Source of the DNA: Desmonostoc muscorum LEGE 12446
Lineage (GTDB): Bacteria; Cyanobacteriota; Cyanobacteriia; Cyanobacteriales; Nostocaceae
Length of the DNA stretch: 64,000 nt
Assembly: GCF_015207005.2 (NCBI RefSeq)
Contig: NZ_JADEXS020000002.1
Location: 186,001-250,000, forward strand
Direction: 5' to 3'
The notes under the pieces are model-generated. The model saw only the letters and a program-made list of their open reading frames with translations, had not been told where the DNA came from and searched no databases. Shown piece after piece: positions 1 through 9,460 of this stretch (positions are counted from its first letter, which is position 1; every line of letters begins with the position of its first letter). A program made the position numbers and the translations under genes.

Positions 1-1
1 G

Positions 2-361
2 TGTTTGGCAATTACAGCGGTATTTGCCTCGCAGGGGCAAACCCTAATTCAGCGTCCAGATGTACTGCTAAAAATGTTACCACCTATCCTTATTTTCTAT
101 GTAATTACCTTTTTGCTGACTCAAGTAATCTCACGATTCGGCAACTTTAGTTACGAGGATTTTGCTTGCTTCAGTTGCACAACACTTGCACGCAATTCAC
201 CCCTTGCATTAGCGATCGCTACATCTGTTTTCCCTGATCGTCCTTTGATTACCCTTGTTTTAGCTATTGAACCACTTATCGAACTGCCTGTCATGGTGCT
301 AGTCTCCCAGTTGTTGCTCTTTCTGCGTCGTAAAGGGCAGTATTCTCAGATGGAGAGATAG
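2..361 (+). CDS. Arsenite/BASS-type transporter, C-terminal part
   Basis: This is the 3' end of an integral membrane transporter. The frame is open to the left edge of the window, so the true start lies outside; an internal TTG near base 5 is not a convincing start. The visible ~119 residues hold three hydrophobic segments. A segment around ARNSPLALAIA followed by EPLIELPVMVL resembles the last helices of the ACR3/arsenical-resistance and bile-acid:sodium symporter superfamily. Such proteins move arsenite or organic anions across the inner membrane. Neighbouring metal-efflux genes support a metalloid role, but substrate is inference. The next gene is on the opposite strand, so this gene ends the rightward unit. 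Confidence 0.6.
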   Translation, partial: CLAITAVFASQGQTLIQRPDVLLKMLPPILIFYVITFLLTQVISRFGNFSYEDFACFSCTTLARNSPLALAIATSVFPDRPLITLVLAIEPLIELPVMVLVSQLLLFLRRKGQYSQMER

Positions 362-614
362 CTAAATTGGCGTTATAATCTCCCTACCTGACCCAGTTAT
401 GATTTTGTTCAGCCCACATCGTTCGTAAAAGATTGACAGTTAGAGTGTTGCATAAAAAGAGGAATTGGCGTCCATGACGTTATAGTTTGCAGTTCCTTGC
501 ACCAACAGTTGCAACACATTCATCGAGATTAGAACAGTTGCAGTTCACCATAACTAGTAGATGTAGCTAAGAGTGTAGAAGAGTGTACCCGTTACTAAAT
601 ACCCAACAATTGAC

Positions 615-1529
615 TTAAACTAGGTTATCAGGAGCAAAAGGACATTGGTAACTCGGATCGCCTATTTCCACCTGAATGGTTGGGTGTTCAATGCTGAAAT
701 TGTCGTGAAGCTCACGGACTACCCGTGCTAAAAAAGTATCACCGGGATAACCTGCTGGGATGACAAGGTGAACAGTGAGTGCTGTTTCTGTGGTACTCAT
801 TGCCCAAATATGCAAGTCGTGAACTTGAGCCACGCCAGGGAGTTCGGTTAGATAAGTACGGACAGCCAAAGGTTCTATTCCTGCTGGTACAGCATCTGTA
901 ATTAAATTCAAGGATTCCTGTAAAAGTCCCCAAGTGCCAGCTACAATCACCACAGTAACAATCAAACTCACCGCTGGATCAAACCACAGCCAACCTGTAG
1001 CAATAATTGCAATACCAGCCAGTACAACCCCTACAGATACCGCAGCATCTGCAACTAGATGTAAGAATGCGCCTCTGATGTTCAAGTCACTTTTACGCCC
1101 CGACAAGAACATCAAAGCACTTACTGTGTTAATGACAATTCCTATAGCTGCTACTGTAATTACTATTCCTCCTGCTACTGGAGCAGGTTCACGAAACCGT
1201 TGAATTGCTTCCCAGCCAATACCGCCAGAAACAACTAGGAGAAAGGCGGCGTTCAAAAGCGCAGCCAAAATTGAAGAACGGCGCAGCCCGTAGGTGCGAC
1301 GTGATGTCGGGCGACGACGGACGAGGATGCTTGCTCCCCAAGCAAGTAGTAAACCCAGAACATCGCTTAAATTGTGACCTGCATCGGCAATCAAGGCAAG
1401 GGAGTTAGCAACAATGCCATAGGTTGCCTCAATGACGACAAATCCTGTGTTGAGGGCAACACTGATAATAAAGGCACGGTTGTAATTACTGCCACCGTGG
1501 TCGTGTCCGTGACTATGATTATGAGACAT
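615..1529 (-). CDS. czcD: Cation diffusion facilitator (CzcD-like) metal exporter
   Basis: This 304-aa inner-membrane protein has the size and layout of a CDF exporter, which swaps cytoplasmic Zn2+, Co2+ or Cd2+ for protons. The N-terminus is a His-rich metal-binding stretch (HNHSHGHDH). Six hydrophobic segments follow. The transport-site residues are present: D49 with H52 and D56 in helix 2, and H157 with D161 in helix 5. The C-terminal ~90 residues form the usual cytoplasmic ferredoxin-like domain. It lies 9 bp downstream of the DUF190 gene on the same strand, so the two are probably one transcript. No ArsR/SmtB-type regulator is visible nearby. Exact metal specificity cannot be told from sequence. 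Confidence 0.92.
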   Translation of the reverse strand: MSHNHSHGHDHGGSNYNRAFIISVALNTGFVVIEATYGIVANSLALIADAGHNLSDVLGLLLAWGASILVRRRPTSRRTYGLRRSSILAALLNAAFLLVVSGGIGWEAIQRFREPAPVAGGIVITVAAIGIVINTVSALMFLSGRKSDLNIRGAFLHLVADAAVSVGVVLAGIAIIATGWLWFDPAVSLIVTVVIVAGTWGLLQESLNLITDAVPAGIEPLAVRTYLTELPGVAQVHDLHIWAMSTTETALTVHLVIPAGYPGDTFLARVVRELHDNFSIEHPTIQVEIGDPSYQCPFAPDNLV

Positions 1530-1538
1530 GACTGCCTT

Positions 1539-1868
1539 TCACACTCCGGTGGAGAGAACTTCTATGGTTTGACAAGTAACGAACTTGTCTTTAAGCATAT
1601 GTTTGACTAAGGAAAAAAATTCGGTTATTGCAGTTTCACTATCAATAACCGTAACGAGAAGCGGTAGTGCAGAGGACTCAGTAGACGGATCTAGCTTATT
1701 TAGAGTACGAAAAACGCCATGTTTGCCATATCCAGAAATTGCCCGCACTACCGTTACCCCTGTTAATCCTTGTCTGCGAGCCATTCCGAGTAGAACTTGA
1801 TGAAGGGGTTGATGTTCCCAACAATCCAACTCGCTAACATAAATTGTTAATTGTTTCCATGTTGTCAT
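1539..1868 (-). CDS. DUF190 family protein
   Basis: The 109-aa product matches the DUF190 family, small soluble proteins with a PII/CutA-like ferredoxin fold. Visible family features are an early YVSELDCW segment, the HQVLLGMARRQGLTGVTVVRA helix-strand unit (a short part of which is diagnostic), and a GYGKHG loop. No enzyme activity is established for the family; a signalling or metal-linked role is suggested by frequent linkage to transporters. Here it directly precedes the CDF exporter gene by 9 bp, which supports co-expression with metal efflux. Start ATG is at the right end of the interval; nothing longer fits. Confidence 0.8.
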   Translation of the reverse strand: MTTWKQLTIYVSELDCWEHQPLHQVLLGMARRQGLTGVTVVRAISGYGKHGVFRTLNKLDPSTESSALPLLVTVIDSETAITEFFSLVKHMLKDKFVTCQTIEVLSTGV

Positions 1869-2365
1869 GATAATTTTTTTATATTTACGAATATGTAAAG
1901 ATAATTTTTGACTGAGATACTAAGTAGGTAGACAGGAATAAATAGACGTGGTAATGGAAGGCTTTGGCTATCTCAGCTTTTCAAAAATTAAACGGGATTG
2001 CTATATCTCCCTTTCATCTTAATAATAGGGATTATTCTAGTTTTGAACTTTGCCTAGTAACATACAAGCAGTTGACCGAAAACGAAAAGGATACAAGCCC
2101 CTAAATTTATTTATGGAGAAGCAAAAAAATGTATTTCGAGATGCACAGCGCAAGAAATACGAAGTCCGTTTACAAGCCCCTAAATTTATTTATGGGGATC
2201 ATTAATTTTGAATTTTGAATTTTGAATTTTGAATTCGGAGCGTTCGCCCCTGGCGTCTCGTAGAGAAGCGACGTGACTCTTGTTATTTATAGAATTAGGG
2301 ACAGTAGTTAAATAATGAAATAAACTCATTTGAAACATAACTGTCCCGCAAGCAAGACAAACTTG
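1869..2365. other. Intergenic region with IS200/IS605-like hairpin ends and STRR
   Basis: No gene is seen in these ~500 bases. Two copies of a 25-base unit containing GCCCCTAAATTTATTTATGG lie at 2092-2116 and 2171-2195; the second can fold as CCCC...GGGG and resembles the right-end hairpins of IS200/IS605 elements, so this may be an element relic. A heptamer AATTTTG is repeated four times in tandem at 2204-2231, a short tandem repeat type common in heterocystous cyanobacteria. A GC-rich palindromic stretch (GGCGTCTCGTAGAGAAGCGACG) follows in two halves near 2252-2274. Confidence 0.5.
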
Positions 2366-2911
2366 CTATTGATTAAAATTAAACCGACCGTTTAGCTTTT
2401 CACCGCCGACATCCGCAGTAATTTTCACCTGATATTGACCAGTTGCTTGTTCTGATACTTCTGCTTCGTAAAGTTTACCATCAGCGTTATATGCAAGAGG
2501 TATCGACTTTTGTTTTCCATCTGGTAGTTGAATTGCAGCTGTAACTTGAGCATTAGAAACTACCTCATGCTTCTCGCCTTTTTTCAAATAAAAATCTAAA
2601 TGAGTTCCTTTATCTTCTTTTTCTGTGACTAACTCTAAATGATATTGACCTGATTCAACAACTTGACCACCATGTGAATGTTCTTTACCTTCTTGTGATT
2701 CATCGTTTTTATGAGAATGGCCTTTTTCATCATGTTCTTTGGATGAATCACCTGATTTAGTAGCTTCGGTTTTTGAAGTATTTGCTGCTGGATTTGTAGT
2801 AGATTCCGTGTTACTGCTTGAATTATTTTCTTGACTTCCGCCATTACAAGCTCCCAAAAAAAGTAATCCTATACTTGTAAAAGCAACCAAACCTAATTTT
2901 AATGATTTCAT
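2366..2911 (-). CDS. His-rich metal-binding lipoprotein
   Basis: This ~181-aa exported lipoprotein has an N-terminal signal ending in a lipobox (LFLGAC, with C as the lipidated residue). A low-complexity Ser/Thr/Asn linker follows, then a His/Glu-rich stretch with several HSH and EHDEKGHSH motifs that should bind Zn, Ni or Cu. The C-terminal ~90 residues look like a compact beta-sandwich (YtkA/FixH-like in general pattern, not certain). Start at 2911 is chosen because GAGGAG sits seven bases upstream; an upstream in-frame ATG would include the ribosome site itself. It lies downstream of the RND pump gene on the same strand. A periplasmic metal-scavenging partner of that pump is inference. Confidence 0.75.
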   Translation of the reverse strand: MKSLKLGLVAFTSIGLLFLGACNGGSQENNSSSNTESTTNPAANTSKTEATKSGDSSKEHDEKGHSHKNDESQEGKEHSHGGQVVESGQYHLELVTEKEDKGTHLDFYLKKGEKHEVVSNAQVTAAIQLPDGKQKSIPLAYNADGKLYEAEVSEQATGQYQVKITADVGGEKLNGRFNFNQ

Positions 2912-3158
2912 GGGTTTACTCCTCATCACTTGTTAGTAATTGAAACACAATTTGGTATCTGAACAGTTGGCAAAAACATAGAAAAATAGTCTTAAATACC
3001 AATTTACACGCATTACAGCTACAAATCATTCCTCCCTTGCCGCCTGCTCCCTTGCTGCCCATTTGTAGCAACCTGAAAGTGAAATGGTATAAACCAGTTA
3101 ACAAGGAGCAGGTAAAGGGTACGGCGTTATCAGCCCCAGAAAATATGAGGTTTTTACC

Positions 3159-6100
3159 TCATGCAGTCGAACCTTGGGTAACTTCAATATCTTGTATTGG
3201 TGTGGTCTTTCTCGGCACCAAAAATTTCCTAAACTGCACATAGGAAGCTGGAAGTACTAACAGGGTTAAAGCAGTAGAGGTAAACAATCCACCTAATACT
3301 ACAACGGCTAGTGGCTGAAGAATTTCTTTGCCTGCACCACTACCAATTACCAAAGGTACCATACCAAGAGCAGATGCTAATGCTGTCATTAAAATAGCAA
3401 CTAAGCGTTCCATTGAACCTTCCATCAAAACCTGCGGTAAAGGTTGTCCTTCTGCCAATCTGGCATTGTAGTTCTCAACCAACAAAAGTCCATTACGTGC
3501 TGCTACACCAAATAGAGTAATAAATCCTACCATTGAAGCTACGGAAATGATGCCACTTGTCAAGGCTATGGAAATCACACCACCAATTAATGCCAAAGGC
3601 AAATTAATTAAAATCATCATGGTTGCAGGAATTGATTTAACAGCAAAGTAAAGGATGAGTGCGATCGCCACAAATGCTAATCCCCCAGCCGAAATTAAAG
3701 TTTTCGTCGCTCCCTCTTGCGCTTCAAATTGACCACCGTATTCAATAAAATATCCAGCGGGTAATTGCACCTGTTGCTTAACTCTCTCCCGAATATCCTT
3801 AATTACAGAACCTAAATCTCGTCCAGCCACGTTGCTAGATACGACAATATAGCGGGAGACGTTTTCGCGGTTGATGGTATTGGGGCCTGTACCATAGTTG
3901 ATTTTTGCGACTTGGGCTAAGGGAATTTTTTGTCCGTTGGGTGTATCAACTAGCAAATTACCGATAATTTCAATATTGTTACGGTATTTTTCTTGCAACC
4001 AAACCACCATATCAAAGGTTTGTTGTTGCTCTAATACTTGGGAAACGACTCGCCCATTCAGTGCAGTTTCTACTACCTCTGATAATTCGCCAATAGTTAA
4101 ACCATAGCGGGCTGCTGCATCGCGGTCGAATTGAATTTGTACCTGTTTAATCGGTACTTGCGGTTCAAGTTGCAAATCTACTAGACCCGAAACCTGGCCC
4201 ATAGCTGATTGTACTTGTTGACCAAGAGTGCGGAGTTGTTCCAAATCGGGGCCAAAAATTTTCACAGCGATCGCACTCCGTACACCTGAGAGTACCTCAT
4301 CCATCCGGTGCGAAATAAACCCGCCGATATTGGGAACGACTCCGGGAATTTTTTCAAATTCTTTACGAATCGTTTCAATTGTTTCTTCTCGGTCTTTTGC
4401 CCCCTCCTCGCTGAGTTGGACATCTATTTCCGCCCCGTTTACACCAGCCACCTCAGTATCCCCCACAGCCCGTCCAGAGCGCAATTGAGCCGTTTCAACC
4501 CCAGGATTTTTTTTCAGGGCTTCTTCGATCGCTATGCCTACTTGATTAGTCGCATCCAGAGATTGACCAGGCATTAAAACTGCGGCGATCACCAAAGAGC
4601 GGTCTTGGAATTCTGGTAAAAAAACTTGCCCTAAACCCAGCATAATTACCAATGAAGCCACAAAGCCAGCCATTGCCATTCCCAAAACAATTTTGGGGCG
4701 GCGCATAGAAAATTTCAAAGCTGGACGGTAAAGTTTATGGGTTTGTTTTTCTAACCAAGTTTCTGTACTGGGTAATCTTGTATTCGTTAACAACAGGGCG
4801 CACATTGCTGGGGTTAATGTCAGCGCTACTAAGGTGGAAGCAGCAATTGACAGCAGATAGGCTAAACCCATTGGTGCAAAAATTCGACCTTCCACACCAG
4901 AGAGGGCGAAAATCGGTGCAAAGACAACTGCAATAATAATTGTGGCGAAGAGGACGCTAACCCGCACCTCAACTGAACCATTGAAGACTACTTGCAGGGG
5001 TGGAATGGGATTACCCGCTAGTTGGTTTTCCCGCAAGCGGCGATAGACGTTTTCCATATCTACAATGGCATCATCCACTACTGAACCAATAGCCACCACC
5101 AGTCCGCCCAAAGTCATGGTGTTAATGCCTTGTCCTGTCCAGTTCAGAATCATCATTCCTAATAATAAGGACACGGGTAAGGCGCTCAAACTAATGATTA
5201 CCGTGCGCCAATTCATCAAAAACAGAATCAGGATGACGGAAACGATGATAGTACCATCACGCAAAGCTTCTTCGACGTTTTCGATCGAGGCTTCGATAAA
5301 ATCTTCCTGACGGAAAGTAGTTGTAATTTTGACATCTTTAGGCAGACCGGCTTGAATTTCCTCGATTGCTGCCTCAACTGCCTTCGTTACTTTTGGCGTA
5401 TCTGCTGTTGGCTGTTTGTTGACTGTCAAAATTACCGCTTTTTTACCCGCAAAACTGCCATCGCCGCGTTTGAGTGCTGCACCAATTTGTACATCCGCCA
5501 CCTGTTCCAATAGTACTGGCGTGCCATTTTTGGCTTTAATTACTGATTTTTTCAACTGCTCAATAGATTCAATCCGCCCTACCCCTCGCACCAATGTCTC
5601 TTGGTCAGGAGTAATTAAAAATCCCCCTGGTGCATTGGTGTTGGATGCTTGTGCTGCTTTGGTGACATCATCAAGCGAAACATTAAACGCTTTCAGCTTA
5701 TCAGGGTTAACCAACACTTGATACTGACGCTCATCCCCACCAAATACAACAATATTACTTACACCAGGGACAGCCAGCAGCCGATTCTTCACTTGCCAGT
5801 TGACAATCCGCCATACCTCCATTATTGAAGTGTTTTCGGAGGTAAAGGCGTATTTGACAGTCCATCCTAAAGGCGAACTGACGGGAAGAACCTCTGGATC
5901 TTCTACACCTTGCGGTAGTTGACTGCGTGCTTGTTGTAACCGTTCTGTCACCAATTGGCGAGCGCGATAAATTTCTGTATCCGAGCTAAAAGTCGCTCTC
6001 ACAGCAGAAAGACCTACAGCCGAGGAAGAACGTAATGCTTCCAGTCCAGGGGTACCGTTGATGGCACTTTCTATTGGTCGGGTGACTAGGGACTCAACTT

Positions 6101-6278
6101 CTTCTGCTGCAAGTCCTGGGGCTTCGGTCATAATTTCGACCTGGGGCGGGGCAAAGTTGGGAAATACATCCAGTGGCATTTGCGTAAGGACGAGAAAGCC
6201 CCAAACAGATATGAGGATGGAAGCAATAACTATTAGCCAGCGTTGAGCGATCGACCATTTAACAATATAATCAAGCAT
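3159..6278 (-). CDS. HME-type RND heavy-metal efflux pump (CzcA/CusA/NrsA-like)
   Basis: The 1039-aa protein is a full-length heavy-metal RND transporter that drives export of divalent or monovalent metal ions with the proton gradient. The N-terminal helix (IVKWSIAQRWLIVIAS) is followed by the first periplasmic porter loop, a bundle of six helices with the family motif GSVVDDAIVDMENV around residue 400, the second porter loop, and a final helix bundle ending ALTLLVLPASY. Such pumps need a membrane-fusion protein and an outer-membrane channel, normally encoded upstream. Here the upstream 190 bases are followed by an ISKra4-like element and then unrelated DNA, so neither partner is in this window. 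The pump may be orphaned or use partners encoded elsewhere. Confidence 0.93.
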   Translation of the reverse strand: MLDYIVKWSIAQRWLIVIASILISVWGFLVLTQMPLDVFPNFAPPQVEIMTEAPGLAAEEVESLVTRPIESAINGTPGLEALRSSSAVGLSAVRATFSSDTEIYRARQLVTERLQQARSQLPQGVEDPEVLPVSSPLGWTVKYAFTSENTSIMEVWRIVNWQVKNRLLAVPGVSNIVVFGGDERQYQVLVNPDKLKAFNVSLDDVTKAAQASNTNAPGGFLITPDQETLVRGVGRIESIEQLKKSVIKAKNGTPVLLEQVADVQIGAALKRGDGSFAGKKAVILTVNKQPTADTPKVTKAVEAAIEEIQAGLPKDVKITTTFRQEDFIEASIENVEEALRDGTIIVSVILILFLMNWRTVIISLSALPVSLLLGMMILNWTGQGINTMTLGGLVVAIGSVVDDAIVDMENVYRRLRENQLAGNPIPPLQVVFNGSVEVRVSVLFATIIIAVVFAPIFALSGVEGRIFAPMGLAYLLSIAASTLVALTLTPAMCALLLTNTRLPSTETWLEKQTHKLYRPALKFSMRRPKIVLGMAMAGFVASLVIMLGLGQVFLPEFQDRSLVIAAVLMPGQSLDATNQVGIAIEEALKKNPGVETAQLRSGRAVGDTEVAGVNGAEIDVQLSEEGAKDREETIETIRKEFEKIPGVVPNIGGFISHRMDEVLSGVRSAIAVKIFGPDLEQLRTLGQQVQSAMGQVSGLVDLQLEPQVPIKQVQIQFDRDAAARYGLTIGELSEVVETALNGRVVSQVLEQQQTFDMVVWLQEKYRNNIEIIGNLLVDTPNGQKIPLAQVAKINYGTGPNTINRENVSRYIVVSSNVAGRDLGSVIKDIRERVKQQVQLPAGYFIEYGGQFEAQEGATKTLISAGGLAFVAIALILYFAVKSIPATMMILINLPLALIGGVISIALTSGIISVASMVGFITLFGVAARNGLLLVENYNARLAEGQPLPQVLMEGSMERLVAILMTALASALGMVPLVIGSGAGKEILQPLAVVVLGGLFTSTALTLLVLPASYVQFRKFLVPRKTTPIQDIEVTQGSTA

Positions 6279-6467
6279 TTTTAAACGTTTTAAGGGATGT
6301 CTGCTTGCTGTGCAGCTAAGTAAGTTTAAAGATCAAGTACTTTACCTACTCTCCCAAATGAAGATGAAATTGAGATGAAATTTTTAGCTTTAACTTAAAG
6401 TTGCCCCACGTCTGTCCCTTCGGGAAGCGCGGGATGAATTTTTGGGCATTGTTACTAAACTATCAAC

Positions 6468-8415
6468 GGGAGCAATGCGATTTTGTGAGGTCTGGTCAAA
6501 AACAAGCGATGCCTGCGGCGGGCGTAGCCATCGCTAAAAATTATATTTAGGTACAAGGTGATTTTATTTGCAAATAAAATACTGGTTTGCACAAAAATTC
6601 ATCTTGATGAAATATCTCAAAAAGATTAATAGCAAGTCATTTGACGATTTTTTATAAAAATATCTGCAATCAGCCTTTCATACTTAGTATGAATTATGTC
6701 AAAAAGTAAATTAAAGGCAAGATTAAAGTATAAAATTTATCAAGCAGCTTGGGGTTTGATAAAAGAATTAAAGATAGAACCACAAAAATTATCCCAACTT
6801 CCAGCCATCCATTGACAACGCAGATGTAAGATAATTTCTGCATTTTCTTTCAACCAAAATTTACTGTTACCCTTGATTCTTAAGTTGACAACTTGACGAA
6901 TTAAACTCTCAATTGCTCCACTACCTATTGGTAGTTTTTGGTCTAGTATCTTAGCGTAATTTAAACGCCTTTCACGATAGGCACGTAAAAGGTAATTTCT
7001 CTGTGTGACCATAGTTTTACAACGCTCTCCCGTAGCTTCAGATATAAATTCATCCATCTGCCTAATTATGGTCATGGCATTACTTTTTTTTAAAGTTCTC
7101 CGTGCTTTTTTAAACCAATTATTCCGCTCCTTATCATCACTAAACGCTACATCAGCAAATTTCTGTAGCCGTTCAGTAACATGGTAAAAATCAAATAATT
7201 GATAAGTCGCATCGGGAGATTTCAATTTCTTTAAAAGAGGGGGAATATGCTTCCAAATCCATTCAGCACCGTCAGCAACTAATAAAACTTGTTTTGCTTG
7301 ACTAATTCCCAAACTAATCAGATGCATTTCTAAAATTGGCAAAAAGCCTTTATAGTCTTCATAAGTGCCATCATTTACAATGTTTATTTCGCCATTTTTA
7401 ACTTTTTTACCCTGTTCATCAACCACATAAATTGTTAATAATTTTGGCTCAACCCATTCCCCTGTAAAGCCGTGCTTGTTTGTTTTGAGATTTTTTCTAC
7501 CTTTTTTATTAATCCTAATTCTACTCCTGCCACCATCTACAGCAATCACAACTCTCTGGTCTTTAAGTATATTCCCACCAGGTAATTTACCTTGTTGCAA
7601 GTTAGATATTTTAGTTTGACGTAAATCAATGCTGATTTGACCAAATTTATATGTCAATCGTTCAATTCGTTTAAGACTAATATTAATTCCCCAATCACCC
7701 AGGATTGTATGTGCGGCTTCAAAAGAACTAGCTATGGCACCATATTTTGTAATATCTGACCAAACTAATGGGGTCAAGCCTTCTGACATTCCTAACCATT
7801 TTAGCAAGGGGCAGAATCCAACATTAGTAGATTTATTCTTCGCTTTCTTTTCTCTTTTTTGAACAACGTATGGTAATTTAAGATTTACTACAACATTACC
7901 TACTGTTAATATTTCCCTCTTCGTATAACCGTGTCTTTGTGTGTCGGTATGCCACCATCCTTTGGTTTGATTAATTGCTGTTTGATGAGCCGACTCTGAT
8001 TGAGAAAGCTTATGCAATAATATGGCGATACATTGACCCGCTAAAACTAAGGCAGCCTGTCTAATTTTTTCTTCTCTTTCTTTAACTATTTTTCCAGACC
8101 ACTCCTCGATATTTTTCAAATCTAAAAGGTTAGTCACATCCTTTTGAAAATCTGATAATGAATCGGCAAAATTTAAATTTGCAGATATATTTTTTTTCAT
8201 AAAGGTAGATACTTCCTATTTCAAAACTATTCCTGAAAGGAAATTTTACCTTTTTTTCTAGTAGCAACAATGTACAGAAACTTTGTTTTTGGTAGCAGGT
8301 TGTATCTTCTAAGCAATATTGCTGCAACTTTTGTATAAAATACTAAATATATACGTAAGAGTTTATTAGCGATCGCTCTCCAGGTGGGGTCATCTCACAA
8401 AATCGCATTGCTCCC
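6468..8415 (-). mobile_element. ISKra4-like insertion sequence, copy A
   Basis: The element is 1948 bp long and is bounded by inverted repeats that both begin GGGAGCAATGCGATTTTG. It carries one transposase gene on the minus strand. A second copy of the same length in the opposite orientation lies at 45051-46998, and the two look identical by eye, including the transposase. The flanks (TATCAAC on the left, GTCAAAA on the right) show no clear target duplication. The element ends about 190 bases upstream of the RND pump start, where the pump's partner genes would be expected. Confidence 0.9.
6740..8200 (-). CDS. Transposase of ISKra4-like element, copy A
   Basis: This 486-aa DDE transposase cuts and joins the element ends. 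Candidate catalytic residues are in AVDGGRSRIRI (first Asp), LVADGAEWIW (second Asp) and PIGSGAIES (Glu). The DGA-W-IW and GSGxxES patterns are typical of the ISKra4/ISLre2 type; I favour ISKra4 because of length and GGG ends, with moderate certainty. The protein is the same as the copy at 45266-46726. A longer minus-strand frame overlapping the start (8130-8327) is out of frame and not considered real. Confidence 0.88.
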   Translation of the reverse strand: MKKNISANLNFADSLSDFQKDVTNLLDLKNIEEWSGKIVKEREEKIRQAALVLAGQCIAILLHKLSQSESAHQTAINQTKGWWHTDTQRHGYTKREILTVGNVVVNLKLPYVVQKREKKAKNKSTNVGFCPLLKWLGMSEGLTPLVWSDITKYGAIASSFEAAHTILGDWGINISLKRIERLTYKFGQISIDLRQTKISNLQQGKLPGGNILKDQRVVIAVDGGRSRIRINKKGRKNLKTNKHGFTGEWVEPKLLTIYVVDEQGKKVKNGEINIVNDGTYEDYKGFLPILEMHLISLGISQAKQVLLVADGAEWIWKHIPPLLKKLKSPDATYQLFDFYHVTERLQKFADVAFSDDKERNNWFKKARRTLKKSNAMTIIRQMDEFISEATGERCKTMVTQRNYLLRAYRERRLNYAKILDQKLPIGSGAIESLIRQVVNLRIKGNSKFWLKENAEIILHLRCQWMAGSWDNFCGSIFNSFIKPQAA

Positions 8416-8508
8416 GTCAAAAATCAACCACTCAGGTGACCTGAGTGCAGGAGGCTGAGACTAATAAAAAATAAGACTCTGCTACCTTAAACCCTTCAAT
8501 GCTGCTTT

Positions 8509-8664
8509 CTAGCTTATCAAGATGACCTAAAAGCACAAGGAATCAAGAGTGGTAACGTTTTAGTATCCCAATACCAAATAAGAAACCTGACTGCATTAGA
8601 TGTGGTTAAGGCTGGTATCAACATTACACTCGCCCAAAAGATAGATACATTTTTGAAAAGTTGA
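8509..8664 (+). pseudogene. C-terminal fragment of an unrecognised protein
   Basis: A short open stretch (about 51 codons) reads like the natural end of a protein: LAYQDDLKAQGIKSGN, then ALDVVKAGINITLAQKI and a stop. No start codon and no ribosome site precede it; an in-frame stop lies only a few codons upstream. It lies just beyond the right end of ISKra4-like copy A and before the CoiA-like gene. I read it as a remnant of a gene cut earlier. Family not recognised. Confidence 0.3.
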
Positions 8665-8710
8665 AGCACACTTGTAGGAGCAACTTTAACTATTCAATAA
8701 TGGTGTGGCA

Positions 8711-9301
8711 ATGTGGCTGAAATATGGTGTAAATGAAGAAGGTATCTTGATATGTATTGAAGATATCACAAGAGGTAAGACTTTACTTAAGTGTCCTTAC
8801 TGTCATGGGGAGTTAACTGCTAAAAAAGGCAAGATGAAAGAGCATCATTTTGCTCATCATGGAGAAACTTGTCGCCCGATAGCTAACCGAAAATTCCCTA
8901 CTCTCCCACTTTATGACAATTTCAATATTCAATTTAGGACTTACGCAAAAAAACCTCTCTAACTCTTATTCCTCTGTGTTCTCTGCGTCCTCTGTGGTTC
9001 GTTTTCCGTTACCTGTGCGTAAGTCCTGCAATTATCTGGCAAGGATTTGGCACAGTTAAAACTGCTCTGGAAGGAGTACGGAGCCAAAAATTCCCCTATT
9101 AGTTCGTGCTTAGTTACTCCAGGGTTGATAAAAGCGGGAATGTTGAGAAAAAATGTTTGCATTCGACCACCTGCGTATGAATTCACGATTTTTGGAAAAA
9201 TCCCCATCGGAGCGCTAGAGTTAACGCTATTCAACGATGTGCAGTCACTACTATTACTTAAAAAGCTGCTAAAGCTAAAATACTATCTCAAAATTAAATA
9301 A
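8711..9301 (+). pseudogene. CoiA-like protein gene interrupted by a 94-bp MITE
   Basis: The first half reads MWLKYGVNEEG..., then LKCPYCHGELTAKKGKMKEHHFAH and ETC, a pattern seen in CoiA-like competence/nuclease-associated proteins (Zn-type CxxC plus HHFAH). At 8935 a small inverted-repeat element interrupts the frame. Removing 8935-9028 and one CAATT copy joins NFNIQ to LSGKDLAQLKLLWKEYG and the frame continues to 9301. The ancestral product would be roughly 165 aa, shorter than full CoiA, so it may also lack its nuclease part. As it stands the product ends in the MITE. ATG at 8711 is preferred to the GTG six bases earlier. Confidence 0.55.
8935..9028. mobile_element. MITE (94 bp) sharing ends with the IS4-superfamily element
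   Basis: Ends read TAGGACTTACGCA and TGCGTAAGTCCTG, inverted, and the 5-bp direct repeat CAATT flanks both sides (8930-8934 and 9029-9033). The end sequence matches the terminal repeat CAGGACTTACGCA of the full transposon at 36092-37326, which also makes a 5-bp duplication. This makes the 94-bp unit a likely non-autonomous derivative moved by that transposase. It encodes nothing. Confidence 0.8.
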
Positions 9302-9460
9302 ATATTCTTGAGGAGAATACTAGCTTGATTCAAGTTGCTGTCTAGTATTTTCAAAACACCGTAGCCAAATATTGTTAATTATTTTAAGACTTTAAAAAGG
9401 GCTTCAAAACCTTGCTGTACCGTATGAAATTGCTGCACCAAATAATTATTAAGTTAGATG

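Noticed and set aside
934..1610. Several plus-strand ORFs opposite the CDF exporter gene
   Set aside because: They are antisense shadows of a well-supported gene and lack ribosome sites.
5065..5721. Plus-strand ORFs within the RND pump gene
   Set aside because: Antisense shadows with Ser/Thr-rich composition typical of reverse-frame reading.
8130..8327. ORF MQQYCLEDTTCYQK... overlapping the ISKra4-like transposase start
   Set aside because: Present at both copies simply because the element is repeated; it overlaps the transposase start in another frame and has no homologue pattern.
6461..8422. Target duplication around ISKra4-like copy A
   Set aside because: CAAC on the left and GTCA on the right are not direct copies; only a 2-base CA could be argued.
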